A stretch of 64,000 bases of DNA, taken from Roridomyces roridus (taxonomy: Eukaryota > Basidiomycota > Agaricomycetes > Agaricales > Mycenaceae). Position numbers and translations under genes: made by a program. The stretch lies in the NCBI GenBank assembly GCA_029378245.1, contig JARKIF010000001.1:3906001-3970000 (forward strand), given 5' to 3'. Each line of letters starts with the position of its first letter. Positions within the stretch are counted from its first letter, which is position 1. Shown here in pieces: positions 21,565 to 32,905 of this stretch. The notes beneath the pieces are model-generated. The model had not been told where the DNA came from and searched no databases. It was given only the letters and a program-made list of their open reading frames with translations.

Positions 21565-22087
21565 ACTATTTCTGGGCCGAGAGGAATTGACAACTTGGAT
21601 GGCCTGAAGGTGTAGCATCTGGTTCGCCCGGTCTCGCAGAAGGGGACTTGGGGAAAAGGAGAGGTCGGTTATACTATGATTCAATCAGCTACCGGGCCGA
21701 AGCCGCCGCGATGAAGTTTGAACCAATGTACTTATTTCCAGCTGCACCATGTTTTGTAGCATTGGAAGACCTGAGATGTCGACCCGACCCGTTGCATCGA
21801 TTCGGAAGGGAAAAGGCAGAAAAAGCGTCTCGGACCTTGCTGTGGTAAATATCAAGTGCCGGCCTCGTTGCAACCTCGGGCGCCAGTGGTTCGAATTCAA
21901 CGTGTAAGCGGCACATTCGCAGTAAGTACTAAGCAAGGTATGCATGCCTACTGCGGTGCCGTGCGTATGCCATGCGTGTTCCAACGGGTGAATATAAACG
22001 TCACGTCTGCTGCCGCATCCTATAGTCCCAAATCCTTACCTTTCCTCACCGCACGCACGGCGAACTCCCTCCACGGACAACGACGAT
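21565..22087. other. Intergenic, with a TATA-like site for the next gene
   Basis: No gene is supported. GAATATAAAC near 21990 lies about 95 bp before the ATG at 22088 and could be its core promoter. The inverted duplication ends at about 21570. Confidence 0.4.
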
Positions 22088-22523
22088 ATGAGCCCCTCAA
22101 GAACATCAAAGCCTTCCAAACTCGTCAGTTTCCTCCCTCGGCGCGCAGCTGATTCAGAATACTCACCTCATTCAAGCCGTCCTCTCGACTCGGAGTACCC
22201 TACCATGGCCACAAACCCGCACTTCTCGCGAAGAGGTCGAAAAAACCATTCTCCCCTCGCTGCCGCGCACGAGCTATTAAACACTGGCCGAGGAATATCA
22301 AGATCGTCGTGTCTTGTGCGTAGAACCTGCCCTTCATCGCACATCCGAACTACACTCTGAATGAGACGAAAACCCAGACCTGGACATCGAGGAGGAGCAG
22401 TACAAGCGAGAACTACTGGCGTATTCCACAGCCAGAGACGACTCGGATGCAGAATACACGCGCGAGGGTGTGTTGGAGATAATACCGCCGTTCGAGAGGA
22501 TGTCGATTTCAGATTGGCGATGA
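22088..22523 (+). CDS. Small hypothetical protein
   Basis: Starts MSPSRTSKPSKLVSFLPRRA, is rich in Ser/Pro, and contains YPTMATNPHFSRRGRKN and SPLAAAHELLNTGRGIS. A short intron around 22310-22370 is needed to join the acidic 3' exon (ENPDLDIEEEQYKRELLAY...PPFERMSISDWR). The exact splice sites are uncertain. The pattern of a fixed NPHF motif and a terminal DWR makes me think it is a conserved small basidiomycete protein, but I cannot name a function. Confidence 0.5.
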
Positions 22524-22602
22524 TAGGTAGAACCCGAGGTGGGGGGTTGAGCAGGATGCTGGGCATTCTGCATCTTTGATTTATTCGTACAATAAAACTG
22601 TA

Positions 22603-24574
22603 TCACTGATTCGTCAAATCCCCGACACTGTCCCAGAACCTACAACAAAATCAGTCGGGAACTCGGGAACAAATATAAGAGAACGCACCTGCACCGTTCC
22701 AACAATGCATCGTCGGTCTTGACGGGCACCACAACAGCCTCGTTCCCGGAGTCTGTCTTATTGAACAGCATCTCCGTGTGGCTGCCAGCCCACCTGCCCC
22801 ACGGCGGAGTGATACTCGTCACCGGCTGAATCTTTACATTCGGATCGAGCGAAATGGCGAATGATGTAAACATCTGTGCGAACGAATCGATGAAGGGAGT
22901 GTTTTGGAACGGCGGGGTGGAGAGCGTGGGTCAGTAATACGCGACATCGTTGGCGTGCAGGCCTGGGGGGATGGCGAATTCGGCCTTGAAGGCGCGAGTA
23001 CCGAATGCTTCGAGGAGGAAGTACGTCGGACAGATGAAGATGGCTGTTCGGTATCAATATTGAGTTTCACTCCAGGTTTAGACACGCACATTCGCCCTGA
23101 ACCGCATTCTCTGGGAACAAAGGCGTCCCCAAGCCAGCGTACAACGAGCCCACCCTATCCGCTTGCACCGGCCCAAAATCCGGGAACAAATTCAACGCAT
23201 ACTGCGTCACATTCGCTGTCGGACCTGTACTCTGATCGACGAAATCTGTCCCCTCGAACGTGTTGGTCACCGTCAAGATGACGTCGCCGTTTACTTTGCC
23301 TTGACGGAGGGACAGTGTCGGGCGTTGTGTGATGAATGAATCGTCGACGACAGGAACAAATAGGAAGGTGCCCCAGAACCCGCCGTTGTTGATCTGCGTG
23401 TTGGCGGTTTGGAGCGCGTTGGCGTCGGCAGTTCTTAAACAAGCCATCGTATCCGTTACTCCCGTGCAACTAGTTTCAAATAAGTGCTGAATTGAGCAAG
23501 TAGCGGAATGCTTACTTGACTTGCGCTACAACCTCACTGAACAACAACTACCAAAAGGTTTTAATCGAGATGTAGGTAATTGAAACGAGCGCGCTGACCT
23601 CAGGAACACGGTCGTTATAACGATACTGCGACGGCAGGAAAGTCGAGCTGGTGATAGCCCCTCTGAAAAGCTGAGGCTGGGTCTTTCCTCCATTCGCCAC
23701 GACATGCTGAAGGACCGAGCCAGCGCCGGCGGATTCGCCCCAGATTGTTACCTTGGAGGGGTCACCTCCGAATTTGCTTATATGCTTGTTTACCCATCGG
23801 AGAGCGGCGTCTTGGTCGACTGTGCGAATCTAAGGAAGGTGAAAGGGACGGCCGTAGGTTACGCACGTAATCCAGCGTTCAACGTTCCATTTTCCTTCAC
23901 CTCCGACCCGGGAAGGAATCCTATAACCACCATCAGGCCCAGCAGCGTCTTGAGAAAATCACTTACCGAAGACTCCCAGCCGATATTGAATAATAACGAC
24001 GACGATACCTCGATTACTCTGGTTAATCACATCCTCCCCGTTGTACGCGCTGGCCTGTCCCGCAAGGTATCCGCCGCCGTGTATCCAAACCAGCACTGGA
24101 AGATTTCCGGCGGGGGTACCGGATGCGTCGCTCGGGTAGTACACACTTTAAACAAGCATTAAAAACCCAATCGCGGAAATGAATGAAGGACGCACTTGAG
24201 GAATAAGCAATCCTCTGTAGAGATAACATCATCTGTCGCGCGATTCTCCAGCGGGTTGGTCGGGGACAATCCATTGGACGCTTGAAAGCACTGATTGGGC
24301 TCTTCCGTGGCTTGTTGCACGCCAGAGACGTTCACAGGTGGCTGCGGCGCACGGAAACGCAAGTCGCCTAGTGGGGAGTTTTGACTGGGTTCTACTGGAG
24401 GAGATTTTGAGACACACCTAGGGGGGCCGCGGCGTATCGAATTCCCAGAAAGTGGGATATGTTGGTAGGGGAGACCGTGCCTTGGTATCGCGCGTAGCCC
24501 AGATCGACTATGGGAGATTGGGCACGGACGCAGACTGCAACCAAGAAGATTTTCAAGCTGCGGGATAGGTGCAT
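22603..24574 (-). CDS. Secreted type-B carboxylesterase/lipase
   Basis: Nine exons phase correctly: 24574-24418, 24367-24196, 24145-23967, 23920-23867, 23819-23599, 23547-23516, 23469-23090, 23043-22689 and 22639-22603. The protein starts with a signal peptide ([19 protein letters not shown]). It shows the family signatures [32 protein letters not shown], the oxyanion HGGGY and the nucleophile elbow GESAGAG carrying the catalytic serine. A histidine in WGRWAGSH near the C-terminus is a candidate for the triad. It would hydrolyse ester or lipid substrates outside the cell. The gene looks intact and is the most ordinary one in this window. It closes the F-box-rich stretch on one side. Confidence 0.92.
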
Positions 24575-25104
24575 CGTGGGGCGGAAAACCGGTGCGACAG
24601 TCGAAGCTTTAAATGTATCCCGCCATGATGCATGACCATCTGCCAGGGAGGTTGATCAGCTGGACATAAATCAACGTGGTGCAGAACACGGCGGCAGACG
24701 GCGGCGCGGTGGAGGTGATGGGGAGTTCCCGATTGCCATTGAAGCGGGTACAGGCGGATTGACTGGGAAGAATGTGTCCAAAGAGTTCGAGGGAACCCGG
24801 AAGAAACAGGATGATTCGCCGGACTTGAGTTTGAGTCGAGTTGTGGTCGGGAGCAAGCCGCGTGGTCACGCTGCGACGCCATCACATGATGAGAAGATGT
24901 TCGATCAAAATTACACGCGTCGTGCCCCGATATGAGCATTGAGGCCTCTCCCATGCCACCCAAACCTCATGTTTCGAGGCGATGCCGTCCGCGTCAAGAC
25001 AAAGCGATTCAGTCTGTCCGCAGTCCCAGATGATCCAAGCAGGTTCAATCAAACGTAAAAACGACTCGCTTCAGTGAGATAAGTTCACACTCAGAAACCC
25101 AACA
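24575..25104. other. Intergenic region upstream of the esterase
   Basis: Contains overlapping frames without domain support. The esterase promoter should lie just above 24574. The 3' flank of the split F-box gene starts at 25104. Confidence 0.4.
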
Positions 25105-26281
25105 CTACGACGCCCTCCGCCCCTTGCCAGTCTTGAGTCGAGGAGTCCACGCCTTCTCCTCAGAATTCGTCAACTTGATATTCTTCTGCAGTAGAAATTC
25201 TGCGAATCGGACGAATCTACTCTTGGCAATTGCCCTTCTACGTAACGTGAGCCACGGAAAATAGGAAGAGAAGGAAGACAAACTCGGTAGTCGGCCATCC
25301 CAGTTCAAGGATCTGGATTTCTCGGAGCGCAGGAAACATCTCGGTATCAAACTCTATTTTCTTGATGTGGCTTTCAATATCTGAGACGACTATCTTACTC
25401 AGCGACTTGTGGGGTGTGTTGGAAACAAGGTCAGCAAGATCGCAGTCCTGGTTAAGGAAGTCATTAATATATGACGACGGCTGAAATGAGAACGCACGGA
25501 AGAGATTTTGATATCAAGAAGATTCGGACACTGATCGAGTGTAGGAAAGGCGTGGGTCGACTCAATCGTGAGATGCAGCAATTTATTTCCGTGTACGTTC
25601 AAGAATGCCGGTAACCCATTCGATGCATCGTCAGAATGAGCTGACAACTCGTGGGTGTGGCGGTTCTCCGGCGATGTATTTCCGTGTGCGCTCATGAATG
25701 CTCGTAACCCATCCAATGCATCGTCAGAATGATCTGACAATCCGAGGGTGTGGAGATTCTCCAATCTGGTGGCCAAGCTCAGCAAACCGTCACAAGGACC
25801 ATCGACGCGAACCTCATATCCACAAAGAGTTGGATGAACCGGCCGAACCTGCTGGAGTGTATGCGTAGAGTGTCTAGCATCTGTAGTGCATCTGGACGAG
25901 GCGACTCCAATCCTGCAACTTCGAGTCTCCTTCCTTCGATATACAACACACGGAGTGCTGTGAAGTTCGCCATATCGGAAGGCGACAACTGGGTGCTGGT
26001 CATCGATAGCGATAGTTGTTGAAGAGAGTGGCCGGCGGTGGTCCCCAGGACCTCGAGAGCCTCTTTCGACATATCGTTGAATCGATGCGAGGCAGGAGTA
26101 AAAACCTGGAGGCGGGTTGCACGACGAAGTACATCGACAATGTCAGCGTAAAAATTCGAAGAAGTGCTAATTTCCCCAGCCGCAAATGTGCAGCGGATGG
26201 AATTTCCAAGATGTGGGCGCTTGCTCAAGTTATCTCGGATACCAGTCGCGTTATATGGTGCGAGCAAGATAGAGTCGTATA

Positions 26282-27844
26282 CACTGACTCGGAAAAAGTA
26301 ATGGATCACCAGATCTTGAAAATTGGACTCGGTGTCAAGCCCGATGGAGGGACATTGGAAACTGGTTGTGGGGTGTAGTAGGAGCACAAGGAGGGCTATT
26401 ATCAGCAGGTAAAAATCGGAGTCCAAAATCGGCTTTGTTCGGCTTCGGTGGCGTGTCAAACGCGAACATGTGATCCATTTGTTATTCTGCATTTGGTTGA
26501 CCCACACTATTTGGCGTGAAACACTGCAACGACTGGCCCAAATGAGCTAAAATGTTGTACAACTCCTCTTCACTATCCCATCTTCCATCTGTGACCCAAA
26601 GTAGTGCACTTCCAGCCTGCTCAGGGACTCAGAAACATCAAATGAAGAAATCAGTAAAATAATCCTCCCGTGTGCCCAGGACCACTTACCTGTATGGTAT
26701 AACTTGTCAGTGGGAGCTCATGGATGCCAGAAAGGTTTAGTTGTCCTCAAAAAGTGGAAATTCAATGTGAAGAGTCCTCCATTCAATTTTCATTGCCAAG
26801 CTGAACATTGGGTTGAAAGTTCAGCACTTGTTCTCAGGTGTCGTGAGTGTCAATGCCATACAGAAACTGACCAGGATGAAGCCTAGAATACTCTACTCCA
26901 TTGATCCAATCTCCCAGGTACAAGAACAGAGCTACATATATGCCCCGACACCAGACAGTGTTGTTTTTCAGCATTGATCTGTGGCCGGATTTTCCCATAG
27001 GGTCAACCATCACACCATCGAGTCTGTGCATCTTCTAGGCATCTCATAGGATCCCAAAGAGCACAACTGATCAATCAAGACCCAGAAATATGGCTTACGG
27101 GGGCTGTTGGGAGGCTCCTTGCTCAGGCTGTATATACAGATCATGCAAAAATCAACATCAGGCAACCACCCACCATGCACGTCTGCATGAGTTGCCTTTT
27201 TTACACTCTAGGTGTAATTCAGTGACCCGCATCTACTGTTTTCAGCCGGACTTTCACACCGTGCAAGGCCCTATTTCAAGATCGAGGCCACCAAAGAGCC
27301 GTGGCCAAACGGTGGTTGAAGTTCTTCGACCCTGATAGGGTGTGAGGTGGTCACAGTCACCTTGCCTGTGTAATTGGGGCACTCCTTAGTATTGGGAGAG
27401 TTGCCCTATACATGCTTGAGACCTCTCATTAAAGACTACTGGCAGGCCATGGGCACCTTTGCCGGATTAGTGGTCACCACTTCATTGACCAAGGGCTTCA
27501 CAACCAACCCACTTGAGAGCGGATTTTTGGGCCCAGAATTGCTCAACAGACATCACATCATCATCCAGTCCAATTTCCAGCTGCACCTGCCCCATTGAGT
27601 CCTGGTAAAAGATCAAACACACAGATTTGACGGAAACCAGATTTTAAAATGGATCACTTTCATTTTTGTGATCGCTCTGCTACAGCAAGGAGAGGGTCAG
27701 GTGACTCAATATTTTACGGGTATATACTAGACCCTGTAAGCTTCCTTCGGAGACCTTAAAATTGCCCAGAAGTGGCGTGGCTGTGAAGCAATGCATCAAA
27801 CAATTTCGAACCACACGTGATCCATTACTTTTTCCGAGTCAGTG
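26282..27844. mobile_element. 1.56-kb Tc1/mariner-like element, copy 2
   Basis: A perfect 28-bp inverted repeat begins CACTGACTCGGAAAAAG at 26282-26309, with its complement at 27817-27844. TA flanks both sides (26280-26281 and 27845-27846). The interior is AT-rich and shows no recognisable DDE transposase, so it is non-autonomous or degenerate. Its last 134 bp match the window start (1-134), showing at least two copies nearby. The element interrupts an exon of the F-box gene B/C. Confidence 0.88.
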
Positions 27845-28638
27845 TAGATATGGGAGACCAAGGCGCTGGCCAGGGTCAGTCAACGGCCACACAACGCGAG
27901 GACTACAACACACACATGAAGATATCTTGATACAGTTAGGACGGCAAGACGAGATGAAGGGTGCCGGTGAGGCCACTCAGGGGTCCGCGTTTCTTCCACA
28001 AACATGGCGAAAAAGAGAACGCGCTTCCACACGCGCTCACGGGTCTCCTCGGAAGCGGAAACCATGGGGACAAAGTGGGGGTTTAACGAGGGAGTGATTT
28101 CAGGCTCAGTGTACGTCCGAGGCTGTCCGAGGCTGTTCTTTGTTTAGGTCGCTAGGAGGATCTTCAGGCACGAGAGAGACTGTAAGATTATAGAACTTGC
28201 CATAATTTAGTGTACTCTGCCAACTTTTTGAGTCGCGGTTCCGAGTCGATTTGTGAGACCAAAGAGTCGCAAAAGCGTGGGTCGATGAACGGGCGCTGGA
28301 ACCGCAGCACCTCCAACGAATGAATTTCACCGAGAGACAGAATGTGCCGGGGAATGCGGGTGAATGAGGAATGGAGGATGATAGTGTGTACTTGGGACTC
28401 GCGAAGGGCCTCACTCATCTTCTCCTGCCTCAGGTCACTCAAGTCAATCGGATACCCATATGGATATCCGAATATTCGCTAAGCAGGATTGGAATTAGCG
28501 ATCCAAGCATTGAGACAAGACGAGGAGTTTACCATCTTATCCCACGAGCGAAAGCATTCGTACATCCTCTTTGCCAAACTGTCCACCTGCTTATTCTTGA
28601 GGTTCGAGGGATTGAGCACGATGACACGGTGGGGATTA

Positions 28639-29678
28639 CAGCAGTTCCCGTAAATAATGTCAATCATGAGTTTTTTTTCCCGTGTCATCCCAAAAAGGAA
28701 ATTCTGGCTTTCTCGCCTTTGTCTCGAGTCTTCTCCACCCTTCTCCACCCGCCGCCCATTGACTTGTTACAGAACACTCTCCCCAAGGCCCTCAAGCTTC
28801 GCAGTAACACATACTGAGCTGTTCTTCCCCGTGGCCAAGCCCAGTCATCACCGTCGGTCGACAATGTCTACTGCGTTTGCGCGGGTGGATCTGCACCCAT
28901 CGGCATCCGAAACAACTAGCGGGCAGCCCGGAAAGCTCGTAGGGCCGGTTGGGGGCGACGGTGGCTGGACACGATGCGGAGATGATTGCAAGATGGAGTG
29001 TCGCGGCATCCATCTTGCCCAGGTGCGTAGTCCGACCTACTGTCTCGACGCCAGAAGCTTATGAGCCTTTCCATGCTGTCTTGTTTGGCGATGCTGGACC
29101 TCCCGCTCTCTTTGCATCATATCGCGCAGACATCCACCGACACGTCACCCACATCCGTCAACCCAGACCCAGTCGCCCACATCCACCTGTGCCGTTTCGC
29201 CCATCCGCCCGCCCCACAAGCCGCTCAGGACGCTCAGGCCACTTGCGTATACAACATCCTTCGTTGTCTTCTGACAGCCATGGTGCATAACTACGACGGT
29301 ACGACCCACGAGCGGAAGCACTGATGCAGCGTCCTCCGTGCCATCCCGTCCTCTTCTTGTGCGCAGCAGACGGCGGTTTGATCTTCCCAGTCGTGCGCCT
29401 GCATAAGTACGGCCATGTACCGGCCTCGTCTTACCTGGGCTCGCCGACCCGGCAGTCGCGGGCGCAGCCATTGTGCAGGGCGCGTTTCACGTCTACGTAG
29501 TTTTACTGTAGCTCCAAACCAATGAATTTCTCGTATACATACTTCAGAATGACGCCCTGTGTATGCACTCAGCCTCACGAGGGCAGAGGACGCGAGACGA
29601 AGCCGCGATGGCCTGAATTTCCTTTTCGGGAAAATGAAAAAAAAGTTCGGTGTTTGACATTATTTTCAGGAACTGCTG
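28639..29678. mobile_element. 1.04-kb TA-target element with GC-rich cargo
   Basis: The ends begin CAGCAGTTCC on both sides (28639 and, inverted, 29678). They stay alignable as imperfect inverted repeats for about 100 bp (…AAATAATGTCAA, then an eight-T run and GGAAATTC). TA lies at 28637-28638 and 29679-29680. It sits in exon 1 of the F-box gene B/C. The interior is GC-rich with open frames such as 28657-29064 and 29061-29324, none recognised as transposase. The composition resembles host exons more than the AT-rich element at 26282. Confidence 0.8.
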
Positions 29679-30257
29679 TAATGAGAGGGAGGCCTTTGCA
29701 CAGCCCGCTGGTGTTATCGGACGACCAAATGTACAACGAAAGAACGAGGTCGGTGATATTGGGCGCGGACTTGAGAATTGTATGCATCGCCGACCCGTAC
29801 CCGCCCTCGACTCTCACCTTCTTGATGAAGGGGCCGAACTCTGGGTGAGCTTTGAGGACGGGCTCGAGGGCGTTTGCCTGGGCTTTGGATCGGAGAACGA
29901 CCACGTTGTAGAGCAGGGGTGTCGCGACGCGAAGCCAGTCTTTGCAGACCAGCAGGTAAGCGGAGGTGGATGGGGGGTAGTTGGAGAAGGGGGAAGTATC
30001 GGAAGTATCCAAGAAGAGTTCTCCGGGCACTTTGAGAGCGGGAGAAAGGATCTCGGAGAGGATTTCATCGGGCAGCATGGTGGTGGTTCCGGACAAGCCC
30101 CGTTGATCGCAACACTGATGGGCCAAAATTGCTCGTTGACCTTTTCTATGTATGTGAAATGCTCCACGACTTATAATTGAAATGCCCATATTGACTAGCA
30201 TCAAAATTTCTGGTGCGCAAGGCCCCAAGCACCTTCCCAAGTTGCAGTGCACTCAGC

Positions 30258-32590
30258 TCACGCTCGACTCCGCCTACCCCCGGGCGCCGCCCTCTGGATC
30301 TTCAATCGCGGGGTCCACGATCTCCCCTCGCCGTTCGTTATCTTGATGTTATGTCGCAACAAAGCCTCGGCCATGGGAACGACATGACTCTTCGAGATAT
30401 CTCGTCTGCATCGGATGAGTTCGATGTGGAAGAACAGTTGAGAAATGCATACTCGGTCGTTGGCCAGGCCAAACAATCGACGTGGATATCCCGAAGTGCG
30501 GGGAACATCGCTGGATTGAATGCCATCTCTGCCATGTCCCTAATCTGAGTGTGAACGGTGGGTGAAGTCGTAGGTTAATGACCGCACCTTTGGTCCGGAA
30601 TCTGACGAGCAGATATCTTGGTCAGCGAATTGTGAGGGGCACTGTTAATCAGGGCCCCAAAATAACATGGCTGAAAGCATTGAGTGGTTCTTCCAACTGG
30701 AGTCTGGAGAACCGTACTTACCCCCAAAAGCGCGACCTCAGTCAGGTTTGGACACAAATCGAGAATCCGGAAGTCGCCCGACGGGCCTGACAAGTTCGGG
30801 AATATAGACAAACGCAACACCTTGTGTCCATGCACACGGAGAAATCCTACAAGTCCCGATTTGTCAGTAGCGCCGGTGATGTACAACTGTAAGTCGAGAG
30901 CGCGAAGGCATGGCAGTCTGCTTGATATTTAGCAAAGGGCTCGGTGGTATGGAAGCATCTCCTTACCTCACATCAGTGAGAAGACGACTTATTATGGTGC
31001 CTTCCGAATGGATGGACAGAGTATGGAGGGATTGGAACGAATCGGGATGCAAGCCATGGCCACCGGTCATCGTTATCGATGATCGCCACGCCAAGACGCG
31101 GAGTGCTATGAACGATTCCAGTACCGATCCAGATATGGGGACCTGCGATGGGGGCTCCGAGTCCAAGTGCACCGATAGGTGTTGCAAAGAATGGCCTGCA
31201 TTAGCTGCTAAAAGAGCTAGACCCTCCACAGGCAAACTTCCATTGGTGAAGTACCCTTCGAACGGGTGTGGAGCAAACACCTCGAGATTGTGTGCGTGCC
31301 GACAAAGGCTGAGTATGGCGTTGATAGAATCGGCTTTGAGATGGCGGCCGGAGTGACAAGTAAATACACGCCGAATGAAGGAGCCAAGATCGGGTCGGTC
31401 CTGGAGTAGCCTGGTGATCTTGGGGCAATTTTCTGGCGTCAATCTAATACATTCGTAAAGATACGGGAGCGCAAGACGCTGGTTCCAGTGATCAATGACC
31501 CAAATAAAAGGGACGGTCGGTCACTCACGTGGAAATATTTTGACACAGTTAGTATTCCCAGCGAGGGCGGAGATCGTTCCCAGGGAACGGGAGGCGCGCT
31601 CGCGGTCCCCATAGACATGGCGAAGAAGATGACCCGCTTCCAAACGATTTCCTGGGTCTCTTCGGACGCGGACTGCATGGGGATGAAATGCGACGGAGTG
31701 CTGTCGGGAGACATTGTTTTAGTTTCCTCCGAGTCGATGGTGTACTGAGCGAGGAGTTTGAGTCGGGGGGTCAGATCGATATGTGCCAATAGACGGTGAT
31801 AATGCCGTTGCGGGAAGGGACGCTTGAATTGTAATGTTCCAAGTGCCGGAATATTGCAAAGAGAGAGAATGAATCTCGGAATCTCGGGCTCGCGTCGACA
31901 GAAATCGCCGTTGAGAACGATTGTGTGAAGCTGTGAGTCGACAAGAGTTTCACTCAAGTTCGATGCTCTAAGCATCCAATGGGTGTGGCCAAAGACACTG
32001 AGCCCATACGGAAAGCCCAAGATCCGCTGGATAAAATTGATCAGTTCCGTCCAGCGGAATTTTTAGGTAAATACCAAATTGTTCCACGAAAGAAGGCAAG
32101 CGAACACCGTCTCTTCGAGAGCATCCAAATGTTTATTGTTGCGGACGTCGAGGTTGTCCACGATCACAAGGCGGCGAGGGTTGATGAGAGGCAGGCCTTT
32201 GCACAACCCGCTGGTGTTATCAGTGGACCAGATTGCGAATGAGAGGCACAGGTCCCGGATATTGGGGGAAGATTTGAGGATGGTGTTCATGCACGCCCCA
32301 TATCCTCCCTCGACCCTCAATTTCTTGATGAATCGACCCAGCTCCGGAACAGCTTTGAGAGTAGCTGCCAGAGCGATCGCCTGAGCAGTAGATCGGAGGA
32401 TAACGACCTTGTAGAGCAAAGGAGTGGCAACACGAAACCACTGTTTGCATACAAGGAGGGACTTGGAGGAGGATCGCGCATTATTTGAGAAGGGAGAGAT
32501 ATTGGAAGTGTCGGAGAAGAGTTCGTCGGCGACGTGAAGAAATGGAGATAGAATCTCTGAGATGATTTCGTCGGGGAGATGAGGGGCCAT
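30258..32590 (-). CDS. F-box family protein D
   Basis: Starts MAPHLPDEIISEILSPFLHV at ATG 32590. It carries LLVCKQWFRVATPLLYK, GRFIKKLRVEGGYG, SPNIRDLCLSFAIWSTDNTS and GLCKGLPLINPRRLVIVDN, then splices to GFPYGLSVFGHTHWM and LHTIVLNGDFC. Next come IVWKRVIFFAM...LTVSKYFH, PDLGSFIRRVFTCHSG, AGHSLQHLSVHL and NLTEVALLG, and a C-terminus with SKSHVVPMAEALLRHNIKIT and RLKIQRAAPGGRRSRA. No lesion was seen. It is a presumed SCF substrate receptor. Gene F (48309-50687) is a close duplicate including the promoter, so the two arose by a local segmental copy about 18 kb apart. The promoter abuts the 3' end of the kinase-fusion gene at 32876. Confidence 0.82.
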
Positions 32591-32706
32591 GGTGAGGGTT
32601 TGGGACAAGATTGAAAGTAGGCACGCACCTTAAATATCTCGAATCTAAGTGGCACATCATCGCAAGGGTCATTGTTATGCAGGTCCACTACAATGGTACT
32701 TGCATT

Positions 32707-32905
32707 GAGCCATTGACAGAATCGCGAACAAAGGTCGGCGCACTCTGCCGTTGAAACAATTGGACCGAGACCATGTGGCATGATGGACAGAGTCAAAGAG
32801 TGAAAGCGGTGCAGAACAAATGAGACCACATCAATATCGCCTTCGGCCCTAAAAGGCAACAAGTACACGGCTCTGTCAATATCCCTCTACAATCTCCGCC
32901 GAGCA
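32707..32905. repeat. Three-copy block spanning an F-box promoter and a gene end
   Basis: This block includes the upstream region of F-box D and the last codons of the kinase-fusion gene. It matches 43728-43905 (the shared stretch from 32781 is offset by exactly 11,000 bp) and, more weakly, 50816-50995 upstream of F-box F. Shared landmarks are GACAGAGTCAAAGAGTGAAA, ACCACATCAATATCGC and AAAAGGCAAC. Confidence 0.75.

Larger units (their letters stand above)
18187..21570. repeat. Inverted segmental duplication, arm 1
   Basis: This block carries the kinase promoter, the kinase, the intergenic spacer and an F-box gene. It is repeated in reverse orientation at about 43876-47275 with the same gene order and a conserved spacer. 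The arms differ by many substitutions and several frameshifting indels, so the duplication is not recent. Confidence 0.85.
25105..30078 (-). pseudogene. F-box family gene B/C, split by two TA-target transposons
   Basis: The start MLPDEILSEILSPALKVPGE (30078) and the blocks LLVCKDWLRVATPLLYN, IKKVRVEGGYG and DNTSGLCKGLPLI match gene A. The frame is then cut at 29680 by an element. It resumes at 28636 as NPHRVIVLNPSNLKNKQ and runs through VHTIILHSSFTRIPRHILS and VWKRVLFFAMFVEETR to about 27850. A second element (26282-27844) interrupts it, after which YDSILLAPYNATGI, LEVLGTTAGHSLQQLSLS, FPALREIQILELGWPTTE and the basic tail LKTGKGRRAS follow, ending at 25105. Excising both elements with one TA each rejoins family-consensus codons (PLI-NP and IYDS). 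Both insertions are in exons, so the gene is dead unless they are spliced out. Confidence 0.82.

Noticed and set aside
21025..21684. 219-codon minus-strand frame
   Set aside because: Antisense to the 3' half of the plus-strand F-box gene, whose paralogue confirms the plus-strand reading.
25779..26507. The 242-codon frame as the true N-terminus of an F-box protein
   Set aside because: Its first 75 or so codons lie in the transposon at 26282-27844.
1..27849. The repeats at 1-134 and 27711-27844 as LTRs of one large retrotransposon
   Set aside because: The second copy has an inverted partner at 26282 and TA duplications, which fits a DNA transposon, and no gag/pol sequence lies between.
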